A DNA stretch of 64,000 nucleotides from Cladorhizidae sp. MBARI D1340-BT2 (Eukaryota > Porifera > Demospongiae > Poecilosclerida > Cladorhizidae). Numbering within the stretch: the first letter of the stretch is position 1; every line of letters begins with the position of its first letter. Of the stretch, positions 12,201-24,200 are shown piece after piece. The stretch spans positions 1,919,725 to 1,983,724 of the forward strand of contig JAQNBH010000005.1 in assembly GCA_028752905.1 (NCBI GenBank). Reading direction: 5' to 3'. A program made the position numbers and the translations under genes. The notes under the pieces were generated by a model. It searched no databases. It saw only the letters and a list, made by a program, of their open reading frames with translations, and was not told the origin of the DNA.

Positions 12201-15200
12201 AAGATGAGGGCATGAGGAGACCAAGATGAGGGCATGAGGAGACCAAGATGAGGGCACGAGAAGACCAAGATGAGGGCACGAGAAGACCAAGATGAGGGTA
12301 CGAGAAGACCAAGATGAGGGCATAAGGAGACCAAGATGAGGGCATGAGAAGACCAAGATGAGGGCATGAGGAGACCAAGATGAGGGCATGAGGAGACCAA
12401 GATGAGGGCATGAGGAGACCAAGATGAGGGCATGAGAAGACCAAGATGAGGGCACGAGGAGACCAAGATGAGGGCACGAGGAGACCAAGATGAGGGCACG
12501 AGAAGACCAAGATGAGGGCACAAGGAGACCAAGATGAGGGTACGAGAAGACCAAGATGAGGGCACAAGGAGACCAAGATGAGGGCATGAGGAGACCAAGA
12601 TGAGGGCATGAGGAGACCAAGATGAGGGCATGAGGACACAGAATCCTAGAGTTGGAACACTTTTCATTTTTCCGTTTGTGATGGCATCATAGGCGGCTTT
12701 GGCAGCTTCTTAACAACACAGGTTTAGGATGAGCATCCCCAAAACTGTTAAAACCACGAAATCTGTCTTCCAAGAATATTGCATCATCTTCTATTTTTTC
12801 TCAAGCAAGGAAGCAAGTGGTGAGTGGCTACACAGAGAATCGTGTTCCTCTAAGACAGCGCTGACAGCCCTAGAGCCACTATAACAGCCTGGCCTAGCAA
12901 GCCAGGGCCTGCATTCTGTTCTGCTTGGCCCTACTTGTCTATGGGCAGTCAACAACAGCAACAGATGTGGCATGTGCGGACTTTAGTAGTGAACAAGAAG
13001 AAACAAGTCAGAATATGTTTACAAGTGCTGGCGGCCCAGGAGGCAGAGAGACAGCCATGTAGTTCTTACCTCTCTACTCTAAACAACAACAAAACAAACA
13101 ATACAAACAACTAAACAATTTAATACTTGATTTAATTAACAACAAAAAACTAAACAATTTAACACAACTAATTAAAAACAAATCTAATTAACAAAAAACA
13201 AAACAAAAAAAACTATCTAATTACCAATAAACAATTACCAATAAACAACTAATTAAAGACAAGTAGATAGATCCGTGAAAAAAAGCAAATTAGATGACCC
13301 ATGTATACTACAACCTTTGGTGACCCTGAACCATTAAAAATCAATGATTGGTGTACATGATAATAATTGGTAAAAGATCACTAATTGGTATACGTGGGCA
13401 CATTCTGAAACTGAGATCAATCCAGTGTGTGTGTGTGTGTGCATGCATGCGTGTGTGTGTGTGTGTGTGTGTGTGCATGCATGCGTGTGTGTGTGTGTGT
13501 GTGTGCAGCTGACATACCGGCCAATGTGACGGTGTGCAGCATCGTGATGCTGGAGACATGGTTATAGAGGGAAATGTTCACAGTCTTCGCTGGCTTAGTG
13601 AGCAAGTCTCGCATGAGGTGCACCTGGACACTGATGACATCACCCACACTTTGCATCTGGGACACACTCCCCAGCTGCGAGCCATTGATAGAAGCCACCA
13701 TCATGTTCAAGGCCCCCTTGTAGGACCCATCATGATTAGTTTTGGGGGTCGCCTGCAATGTGAGGAGGGCACCGGACCTCAGCACGGCAGGGATCAAGGT
13801 CCGGTTTAGGAGGAAAGGTCCCACCTTATCTGTATGAGAGCAGGACACATGTGCAGGTGAGGTGAGTTGGAAATATGTGTGTAGTGTGAGGGGTGTGTGA
13901 TGTGTGGAGTGAGGGGTGTGTGATGTGTGGAGTGAGGTGTGTGGTTTACACTGACTCAGTAGGTGCGATCTGAAAGTATACCACAAAGTGTGAGATGTGT
14001 GAGGAGTGAAGTGTTAGTGTGTGCGGAGTGAAATGTGAGGAGTGAAGTATGAGGGGTGTGTGAGGAGTGAAGTATATGTGTGTGAGCGATGCGTGAGAAG
14101 TGAAGTGTGTGAGGGATGTGTGAGAAGTGAAGTGTGTGAGGGATGTGTGAGGAGTGAAGTATGAGGAGTTAAGTGTGTGAGAAGTGAAGTGTGATGGGTT
14201 AAGTGTGTGAGAAGTGAAGTGTGAGGAATGAAATATGAGGGGTGTGTAAGGAGTGAAGTGTGAGGGGTGTGTGAGTGGTGAAGTGTGAAGGGGATACACT
14301 CACACTCTGCAGTGAGGTGAAGTCTGAGAGTGAAGGGACTGGCCGAGATATTTCCTGACACAGTGACGTCATAATTTCCCCAGCAAGAGAACTTCATGTT
14401 ATATGAATTAGTCCTGTTCACCTTCACGGTGGAGCCATAGCAAGGCGGGGCTGCATGGCGGAGAAGAAGGAGTTAAAGTGTGTATAGAGCAGTTAAAGGT
14501 TGGTATAAATAAAGGATGGAAGGAAGGATTAAAGGTGGGGATAAAGGGGTTAAAGGATGAGAGGAAGGATTAAAGGTGGGGATGAAGGGGTTAAAGGAGG
14601 TGAGGAAGCATTAAAGGTGGGGATGAAAGGGTTAAATGGGAGGACGGATTAAAGGTGGGGATGAAGCGGTTAAAGGATGGAGGAAGGATTAAAGGTGGAG
14701 ATAAAGGATGAAGGAAGGATTAAAGGTGGGGATAAAGGATGGAGGAAGGATTAAAGGTGGGGATAAAGGATGGAGGAAAGATTAAAGGTGGAGATAAAGG
14801 ATGGAGGAAGGATTAAAGGTGGAGATAAAGGATGGAGGAAGGATTAAAGGTGGGGATAAAGGATGGAGGAAGGATTAAAGGTGGAGATAAAGGATGGAGG
14901 AAGGATTAAAGGTGGGGATAAAGGATGGAGGAAGGATTAAAGATGGGGATAAAGGATGGAGGAAGGATTAAAGGTGGAGATAAAGGATGGAGGAAGGATT
15001 AAAGGTGGAGATAAAGGATGGAGGAAGGATTAAAGGTGGGGATAAAGGATGGAGGAAGGATTAAAGGTGGAGATAAAGGATGGAGGAAGGATTAAAGGTG
15101 GAGATAAAGGATGGAGGAAGGATTAAAGGTGGAGATAAAAGATGGAGGAAGGATTAAAGGTGGGGATAAAGGATGGAGGAAGGATTAAAGGTGGAGATAA

Positions 15201-18200
15201 AGGATGGAGGAAGGATTAAAGGTGGGGATAAAGGATGGAGGAAGGATTAAAGGTGTGGATAAAGGATGGAGGAAGGATTAAAGGTGGGGATAAAGGATGG
15301 AAGGATTAAAGGTGGGGATAAAGGATGAAGGAAGGATTAAAGGTGTGGATAAAGGATGGAGGAAGGATTAAAGGTGGAGATAAAGGATGGAGGAAGGATT
15401 AAAGGTGGAGATAAAGGATGGAGGAAGGATTAAAGGTGGGGATAAAGGATGGAGGAAGGATTAAAGGTGGAGATAAAGGATGGAGGAAGGATTAAAGGTG
15501 GGGATAAAGGATGGAGGAAGGATTAAAGATGGGGATAAAGGATGGAGGAAGGATTAAAGGTGGAGATAAAGGATGGAGGAAGGATTAAAGGTGGAGATAA
15601 AGGATGGAGGAAGGATTAAAGGTGGGGATAAAGGATGGAGGAAGGATTAAAGGTGGAGATAAAGGATGGAGGAAGGATTAAAGGTGGAGATAAAAGATGG
15701 AGGAAGGATTAAAGGCGGGGATAAAGGATGGAGGAAGGATTAAAGGTGGAGATAAAGGATGGAGGAAGGATTAAAGGTGGGGATAAAGGATGGAGGAAGG
15801 ATTAAAGGTGTGGATAAAGGATGGAGGAAGGATTAAAGGTGGGGATAAAGGATGGAAGGATTAAAGGTGGGGATAAAGGATGAAGGAAGGATTAAAGGTG
15901 GGGATAAAGGATGGAGGAAGGATTAAAGGTGGAGATAAAGGATGGAGGAAGGATTAAAGGTGGAGATAAAGGATGGAGGAAGGATTAAAGGTAGGGATAA
16001 AGGATGGAGGAAGGATTAAAGGTGGGGATAAAGGATGAAGGAATGATTAAAGGTGGGGATAAAGGATGGAGGAAGGATTAAAGGTGGAGATAAAGGATGG
16101 AGGAAGGATTAAAGGTGGAGATAAAGGATGGAGGAAGGATTAAAGGTAGGGATAAAGGATGGAGGAAGGATTAAAGGTGGGGATAAAGGATGAAGGAAGG
16201 ATTAAAGGTGGAGATAAAGGATGGAGGAAGGATTAAAGGTGGAGATAAAGGATGGAGGAAGGATTAAAGGTGGGGATAAAGGATGGAGGAAGGATTAAAG
16301 GTGGAGATAAAGGATGGAGGAAGGATTAAAGGTGGGGATAAAGGATGGAGGAAGGATTAAAGGTGGGGATAAAGGATGGAGGAAGGATTAAAGGTGGAGA
16401 TAAAGGATGGAGGAAGGATTAAAGGTGGGGATAAAGGATGGAGGAAGGATTAAAGGTGTGGATAAAGGATGGAGGAAGGATTAAAGGTGGGGATAAAGGA
16501 TGGAAGGATTAAAGGTGGGGATAAAGGATGAAGGAAGGATTAAAGGTGGGGATAAAGGATGGAGGGAGGATTAAAGGTGGAGATAAAGGATGGAGGAAGG
16601 ATTAAAGGTGGAGATAAAGGATGGAGGAAGGATTAAAGGTAGGGATAAAGGATGGAGGAAGGATTAAAGGTGGGGATAAAGGATGAAGGAAGGATTAAAG
16701 GTGGAGATAAAGGATGGAGGAAGGATTAAAGGTGGAGATAAAGGATGGAGGAAGGATTAAAGGTGGGGATAAAGGATGGAGGAAGGATTAAAGGTGGAGA
16801 TAAAGGATGGAGGAAGGATTAAAGGTGGGGATAAAGGATGGAGGAAGGATTAAAGGTGGGGATAAAGGATGGAGGAAGGATTAAAGGTGGAGATAAAGGA
16901 TGGAGGAAGGATTAAAGGTAGGGATAAAGGATGGAGGAAGGATTAAAGGTGGGGATAAAGGATGAAGGAAGGATTAAAGGTGGAGATAAAGGATGGAGGA
17001 AGGATTAAAGGTGGAGATAAAGGATGGAGGAAGGATTAAAGGTGGGGATAAAGGATGGAGGAAGGATTAAAGGTGGAGATAAAGGATGGAGGAAGGATTA
17101 AAGGTGGGGATAAAGGATGGAGGAAGGATTAAAGGTGGGGATAAAGGATGGAGGAAGGATTAAAGGTGGGGATAAAGGATGGAGGAAGGATTAAAGGTGG
17201 AGATAAAGGATGGAGGAAGGATTAAAGGTGGGGATAAAGGATGGAGGAAGGATTAAAGGTGTGGATAAAGGATGGAGGAAGGATTAAAGGTGGGGATAAA
17301 GGATGGAAGGATTAAAGGTGGGGATAAAGGATGAAGGAAGGATTAAAGGTGGGGATAAAGGATGGAGGAAGGATTAAAGGTGGAGATAAAGGATGGAGGA
17401 AGGATTAAAGGTGGAGATAAAGGATGGAGGAAGGATTAAAGGTAGGGATAAAGGATGGAGGAAGGATTAAAGGTGGGGATAAAGGATGGAGGAAGGATTA
17501 AAGGTGTGGATAAAGGATGGAGGAAGGATTAAAGGTGGGGATAAAGGATGGAAGGATTAAAGGTGGGGATAAAGGATGAAGGAAGGATTAAAGGTGGGGA
17601 TAAAGGATGGAGGAAGGATTAAAGGTGGAGATAAAGGATGGAGGAAGGATTAAAGGTGGAGATAAAGGATGGAGGAAGGATTAAAGGTAGGGATAAAGGA
17701 TGGAGGAAGGATTAAAGGTGGGGATAAAGGATGAAGGAAGGATTAAAGGTGGGGATAAAGGATGGAGGAAGGATTAAAGGTGGAGATAAAGGATGGAGGA
17801 AGGATTAAAGGTGGAGATAAAGGATGGAGGAAGGATTAAAGGTAGGGATAAAGGATGGAGGAAGGATTAAAGGTGGGGATAAAGGATGAAGGAAGGATTA
17901 AAGGTGGAGATAAAGGATGGAGGAAGGATTAAAGGTGGAGATAAAGGATGGAGGAAGGATTAAAGGTGGGGATAAAGGATGGAGGAAGGATTAAAGGTGG
18001 AGATAAAGGATGGAGGAAGGATTAAAGGTGGGGATAAAGGATGGAGGAAGGATTAAAGGTGGGGATAAAGGATGGAGGAAGGATTAAAGGTGGAGATAAA
18101 GGATGGAGGAAGGATTAAAGGTGGGGATAAAGGATGGAGGAAGGATTAAAGGTGTGGATAAAGGATGGAGGAAGGATTAAAGGTGGGGATAAAGGATGGA

Positions 18201-21200
18201 AGGATTAAAGGTGGGGATAAAGGATGAAGGAAGGATTAAAGGTGGGGATAAAGGATGGAGGAAGGATTAAAGGTGGAGATAAAGGATGGAGGAAGGATTA
18301 AAGGTGGAGATAAAGGATGGAGGAAGGATTAAAGGTAGGGATAAAGGATGGAGGAAGGATTAAAGGTGGGGATAAAGGATGAAGGAAGGATTAAAGGTGG
18401 AGATAAAGGATGGAGGAAGGATTAAAGGTGGAGATAAAGGATGGAGGAAGGATTAAAGGTGGGGATAAAGGATGGAGGAAGGATTAAAGGTGGAGATAAA
18501 GGATGGAGGAAGGATTAAAGGTGGGGATAAAGGATGGAGGAAGGATTAAAGGTGGGGATAAAGGATGGAGGAAGGATTAAAGGTGGAGATAAAGGATGGA
18601 GGAAGGATTAAAGGTAGGGATAAAGGATGGAGGAAGGATTAAAGGTGGGGATAAAGGATGAAGGAAGGATTAAAGGTGGAGATAAAGGATGGAGGAAGGA
18701 TTAAAGGTGGAGATAAAGGATGGAGGAAGGATTAAAGGTGGGGATAAAGGATGGAGGAAGGATTAAAGGTGGAGATAAAGGATGGAGGAAGGATTAAAGG
18801 TGGGGATAAAGGATGGAGGAAGGATTAAAGGTGGGGATAAAGGATGGAGGAAGGATTAAAGGTGGAGATAAAGGATGGAGGAAGGATTAAAGGTGGGGAT
18901 AAAGGATGGAGGAAGGATTAAAGGTGTGGATAAAGGATGGAGGAAGGATTAAAGGTGGGGATAAAGGATGGAAGGATTAAAGGTGGGGATAAAGGATGAA
19001 GGAAGGATTAAAGGTGGGGATAAAGGATGGAGGAAGGATTAAAGGTGGAGATAAAGGATGGAGGAAGGATTAAAGGTGGAGATAAAGGATGGAGGAAGGA
19101 TTAAAGGTAGGGATAAAGGATGGAGGAAGGATTAAAGGTGGGGATAAAGGATGAAGGAAGGATTAAAGGTGGAGATAAAGGATGGAGGAAGGATTAAAGG
19201 TGGAGATAAAGGATGGAGGAAGGATTAAAGGTGGGGATAAAGGATGGAGGAAGGATTAAAGGTGGAGATAAAGGATGGAGGAAGGATTAAAGGTGGGGAT
19301 AAAGGATGGAGGAAGGATTAAAGGTGGGGATAAAGGATGGAGGAAGGATTAAAGGTGGGGATAAAGGATGAAGGAAGGATTAAAGGTGGAGATAAAGGAT
19401 GGAGGAAGGATTAAAGGTGGAGATAAAGGATGGAGGAAGGATTAAAGGTGGGGATAAAGGATGGAGGAAGGATTAAAGGTGGATAAAGGATGGAGGAAGG
19501 ATTAAAGGTGGGGATAAAGGATGGAGGAAGGATTAAAGGTGGGGATAAAGGATGGAGGAAGGATTAAAGGTGGGGTTTAAGATGGAGGAAGGGATAAAAT
19601 GGGAAGGATGGAGTTTAAGTGGGAAGGCTTTAAAGATGCGAGTGGTTAAGGTGAGGAAGGGGTTAAAGAAGGGGTTAAAGAAGGGGTTAAAGAAGGGGTA
19701 ATAGATGAAAGGCAACAATAAAGTAGTGGACTAATGGGAATGGGAAAAGAAGATACACACTTCAGTGAGGTTGTAGTGGGGAGGAGTCAGCGAGAGGTGT
19801 AGAGGAAGGAGTCAACAAGGGGTAAGACGAGTGGTGGAGTTAGTGATGGAGGAGTTAAGGGAGGGTGGAGTGAGGGAGGGTGGAGTGAGGGAGGGTGGAG
19901 TGAGGGATGGTGGAGTGAGGGTGGAGTTAGTGAGGGTGGAGTGAGGGAGGATGGAGTGAGGGAGGGTGGAGTGAGGGAGGGTGGAGTGAGGGAGGGGGAG
20001 TGAGGGAGGGGGAGTGAGGGAGGGGGGAGTGAGGGAGGTGGAGTGAGGGAGGGGGAGTGAGGGAGGGTGGAGTGAGGGAGGGTGGAGTGAGGGAGTGAGG
20101 GAGGGGGAGTGAGGGAGGGGGAGTGAGGGAGGGTGGAGTGAGGGAGGGTGGAGTGAGGGAGTGAGGGAGGGGGAGTGAGTGAGGGGGGAGTGAGAGGGGG
20201 GAGTGAGGGAGGGGGAGTGAGGGAGGGGAGTGAGAGAGGGGGAGTGAGAGAGGGGGGGAGTGAGGGAGGGGAGTGAGGGAGGGGGAGTGAGGGAGGGTGG
20301 AGTGAAGGAGGGTGGAGTGAGGGAGGGTGGAGTGAGGGAGGGTGGAGTGAGGCAGGGGGAGTGAGGATGAGTTAGTAGACACATGAAGAGAAGAGGTGGT
20401 GGGAGAGTAGCAGCAAGGGTGCTTACATCTTGGAGTAATGATGTACCAATAGAGGACGACTGAATCAGGGATGACCAGCCCAGAGCCAGCCACAGCGGAC
20501 ACCACAAACCGCACCTCCTCCCCCACGCTCACATACTTGTTGTCTACTAGAGGCACTGGAGTTACTGCTGTCAGCTGCACCGACTCAGACACTACGCACA
20601 CAACATACAAACATCAGAGGCACTGGAGTTACTGCTGCCAGCTGCACCGACTCAGACACTACGCACACAACATACAAACATCAGAGGCACTGCTGGAGTT
20701 GCTGCTGCCAGCTGCACCGACTCAGACACTGCACACACAACATACATGTCACTCCAACCCAACCTGGCAGGGAGCACAACAGATCTTGCTCACACTATTT
20801 ATACGAGAGCCACACGAGTAGGAACACATCACACAACGACTGTAGCATACATCATGCCAGGAGGGTTGAGTGTGTATATGGACGCACTGTAGCATACATC
20901 ATGCCAGGAGGGTTGAGTGTGTATATGGACGCACTGTAGCATACATCATGCCAGGAGGGTTGAGTGTGTATATGGTATATCAAAAACTAAGTTGCTATAG
21001 GATAAGTAAAATTTGAGTTAGTGATAATATCAGGTCAAAGAACACAAAATTATCTACAGAATGGAACTTGAATTAGCTCGTATATCCATCCCGAGCAAAG
21101 GCACTCAAATTTTACTTGTCCTGTATTTATCTCCTCTCACAGCAGATGAGCACGTACCCATTATGCAGGGGTGCTTGGTGGGGAAGTAGTACGTCTCAGG

Positions 21201-24200
21201 GTCATTACCAGGAATGCACTTGTCACCTGCCACTCTGCGATACCTACACACAAAAACACAAGTTATTGACCTTAGAATGCCTCAGCCCCTCACAGCAATC
21301 TCATGCCCGATGGCTACGCACTGTGTTGGCTATTGCCACAGAGGTAACCGTGCTATTTACTTATGGCAGAGGGGTAGGAAGCATTTTGAGATTGGTCAGG
21401 CGAAAGTGTGTGTGTGGGGGGGGGTGAGGGGGTGATACACACACCTAATTGAAAAGAAATATCATGGTAATTGAAAAGAATATATATAATACCTGGAATA
21501 AACCTAGTCGGAAATAAGTTCACAAGTTCCCGAACACTCGGAGTCTGTGCTCATTGTTCCTCACAAATTCATTTGCAATTGTGACTAGATCAAAGCGATC
21601 CAAAGCTTCTTTGTAAATGTTTAGTATCATTAGATGATTAGTCTATCCTGTTTCATAGTACTTCAGGTAAGTATGTTTTTATTCTTTTCATGCAGGAAAA
21701 AGATCTTTCACTTGCAGCATTCATAGCAGGCATGACAAGAATTAGACGGGCAACCCAGCACACCTGCTTAAAAAAAGGCACGTTGACCATCAGAAAGATT
21801 GCGAAGAAAAGTCAAGATATCTTTCAGTGTTACAGTTCTATTCACGTGAGCTAAAACTTGAACTAAAAACTTGAAGTCGAGTTGAAAGCTCACTCTTATT
21901 GAAGTCATCTCCATAAAAGGAAACAACTTCACTTGACTCAGCCTTTTTAATGGCAGCTTTTCAAGCAATTCTTCAAGATTTTGGTTAACAGCATATCCTG
22001 GCTGATCAAAGCGATCTTGAATTGCTGACATGGCCAAGTCTAAAGCAACGATAATAATCTTCAACTGCAGTGTACTGATGAGATTCTCCTGTTCCATTCT
22101 CAAATGCTTTGGAGCTTTTCGATTCCGAAAAACGTTATAATTTCGGGACTCTTGGCATCCATGCCAACCTGGCTTGGTCAAATACCTGGACAACTGACGG
22201 TGGTTTTGTTCCATTCCCTGGCCATTATGTACACTAGTGGTTCTTTCCTATGCACTTTCATTCATCTTGCACTGTAGCTATTTACTCAAGATCTCTAAAG
22301 GATTGTACTTCACCTATTTTTATAGGTAGGCTATTATTACCTGGCGTTTTTAATCTGGATTATTGTATTACTATGTAACTCGGATAAGACCAAACCAAGT
22401 TGGATGATTGGATTAAGGCCTTGTGCAAACATGGCTCTAGTGTACAGCTTGGTTAAAATAAGTTAAACTAGTTATTTACTTTGAAATGGATCAAAATACA
22501 TTGTCTTGATAATGCAAACTCTATTTTGCCTTTATTGCTGTTGGTTGATCCTCGTGATTTTTCTAGCGCACTATGGCTACAGTAACATACTACTACAGTG
22601 TCAGTGACACATGAGCAAGGTGGCTGGCATCACTAGATGCCATGGCAGTGCTGAATCAGCTTATAGTCCTGGACTCCTAGTCTAAATTGTGAAAAATGCA
22701 AAAAAAATCTCAGGACTGTCCTGGACCATGGATGGCTGGCATGTAGCTATGTTTTAGATATAAAATAATGCTTTGCTATATACTATAGCTATATTATAGC
22801 TGTGATGCAGTACAGATAAAGCTATATAGCTAGCTGTAATGCTCAGCTCAGTTTTAAATAGATATATACCTCTGAGTCTCATCTTTGCCTTTTCCAAATT
22901 TCCGTTTTGGAAACTTGTAGAGCCCATTACAATTGGTCAGGAATTTTACTATAATGCTAATTGCTAAAATAGTACATGCAAAAATGTAGGGGCGTGGTTT
23001 GGTGGGCTTCATTTGAATTTTGAAATAAGACAACTGAAGAGAGCTGGTTGGAGAAGAGTCTGAGAGTGCTCTCAGCAAAGATTAGAAAGTTGCTTGATAA
23101 CTGGAGGTTAGTATTGAAACTATGGTCCGGCAGTTGTCGGGTCTGCCGGACCAGTTCCTACCACCCCCCGCTTATGGAGAGCTACTCTGTGGGGGTGTTG
23201 CTTCAACACTGTGATGTTGTTAAAACTGTTGCCACAAATGCAACAGAGTTAATTACCTAGCAAATTAGCACTCATTACCACTCTGGTAATTCACCATGGT
23301 GTAATGGATTATGTCTCCGCTGACACTATAACTGGCATGCTCATAAAGACCCACAGGTAAGTAGAGTCCTGCACACGACCTTGAACAGTGAGGACCCATG
23401 ACCTGTCAAGTCCTGCACACGACCTTGAACAGTGAGGACCCATGACATGTGTGCGCTAATTAAATAGCACTGACTAAGTAATATATCATTGTGGGTGTGG
23501 TTACTTTTTAAGTGCAGGAGTTAAAGCATTGGCGGTAGAATTGAGTTGGACTAAGAAAATCTTGTGTTCAGCCGACCCAAAGGGAGAACCTAGGCCCAGC
23601 CCAGTGCCAGCCACCAAGGACAACAGTGATAGTCAACTTGTAGCCTAGGAGTGTCCTGGGCCCAGCCCAGTGCCAGCTACCAAGGACAACAGTGATAGTC
23701 AACTTGTAGCCTAGGAGTGTCCTGGGCCCAGCCGAGCAGTGCCAGCCACCAAGGACAACAGTGATAGTCAACTTGTAGCCTAGGAGTGTCCTGGGCCCAG
23801 CCAAACAGTGCCAGCCACCAAGGACAACAGTGATAGTCAACTTGTAGCCTAGGAGTGTCCTGGGCCCAGCCGAGTAGTGCCAGCCACCAAGGACAACAGT
23901 GATAGTCAACTTGTAGCCTAGGAGTGTCCTGGGCCCAGCCGAGTAGTGCCAGCCACCAAGGACAACAGTGATAGTCAACTTGTAGCCTAGGAGTGTCCTG
24001 GGACCAGCCACCAAGGACAACGGTGATAGTCAACTTGTAGCCTAGGACTGTCCTGGGCCCGGCCGAGCAGTGCCAGCCACCAAGGACAACAGTGATACTC
24101 TTGGTTCTCATTCCATTTCAATTTGCATTTATAAAATAGAGTCCAGGGGTACCATTGCCACGCCCATTACTATGTGAGTAACTTCCATCGTCACCTTTCT

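Noticed and set aside
11724..12667. Minus-strand frames of up to 298 codons reading 'PSSWS' repeats
   Set aside because: They are the 22-bp array read in frames without stops.
13080..13260. A-rich block as a poly(A)-tailed retrogene end
   Set aside because: No coding sequence or retroelement 3' end adjoins it; it is a patchwork of AACAA and TTAATT motifs.
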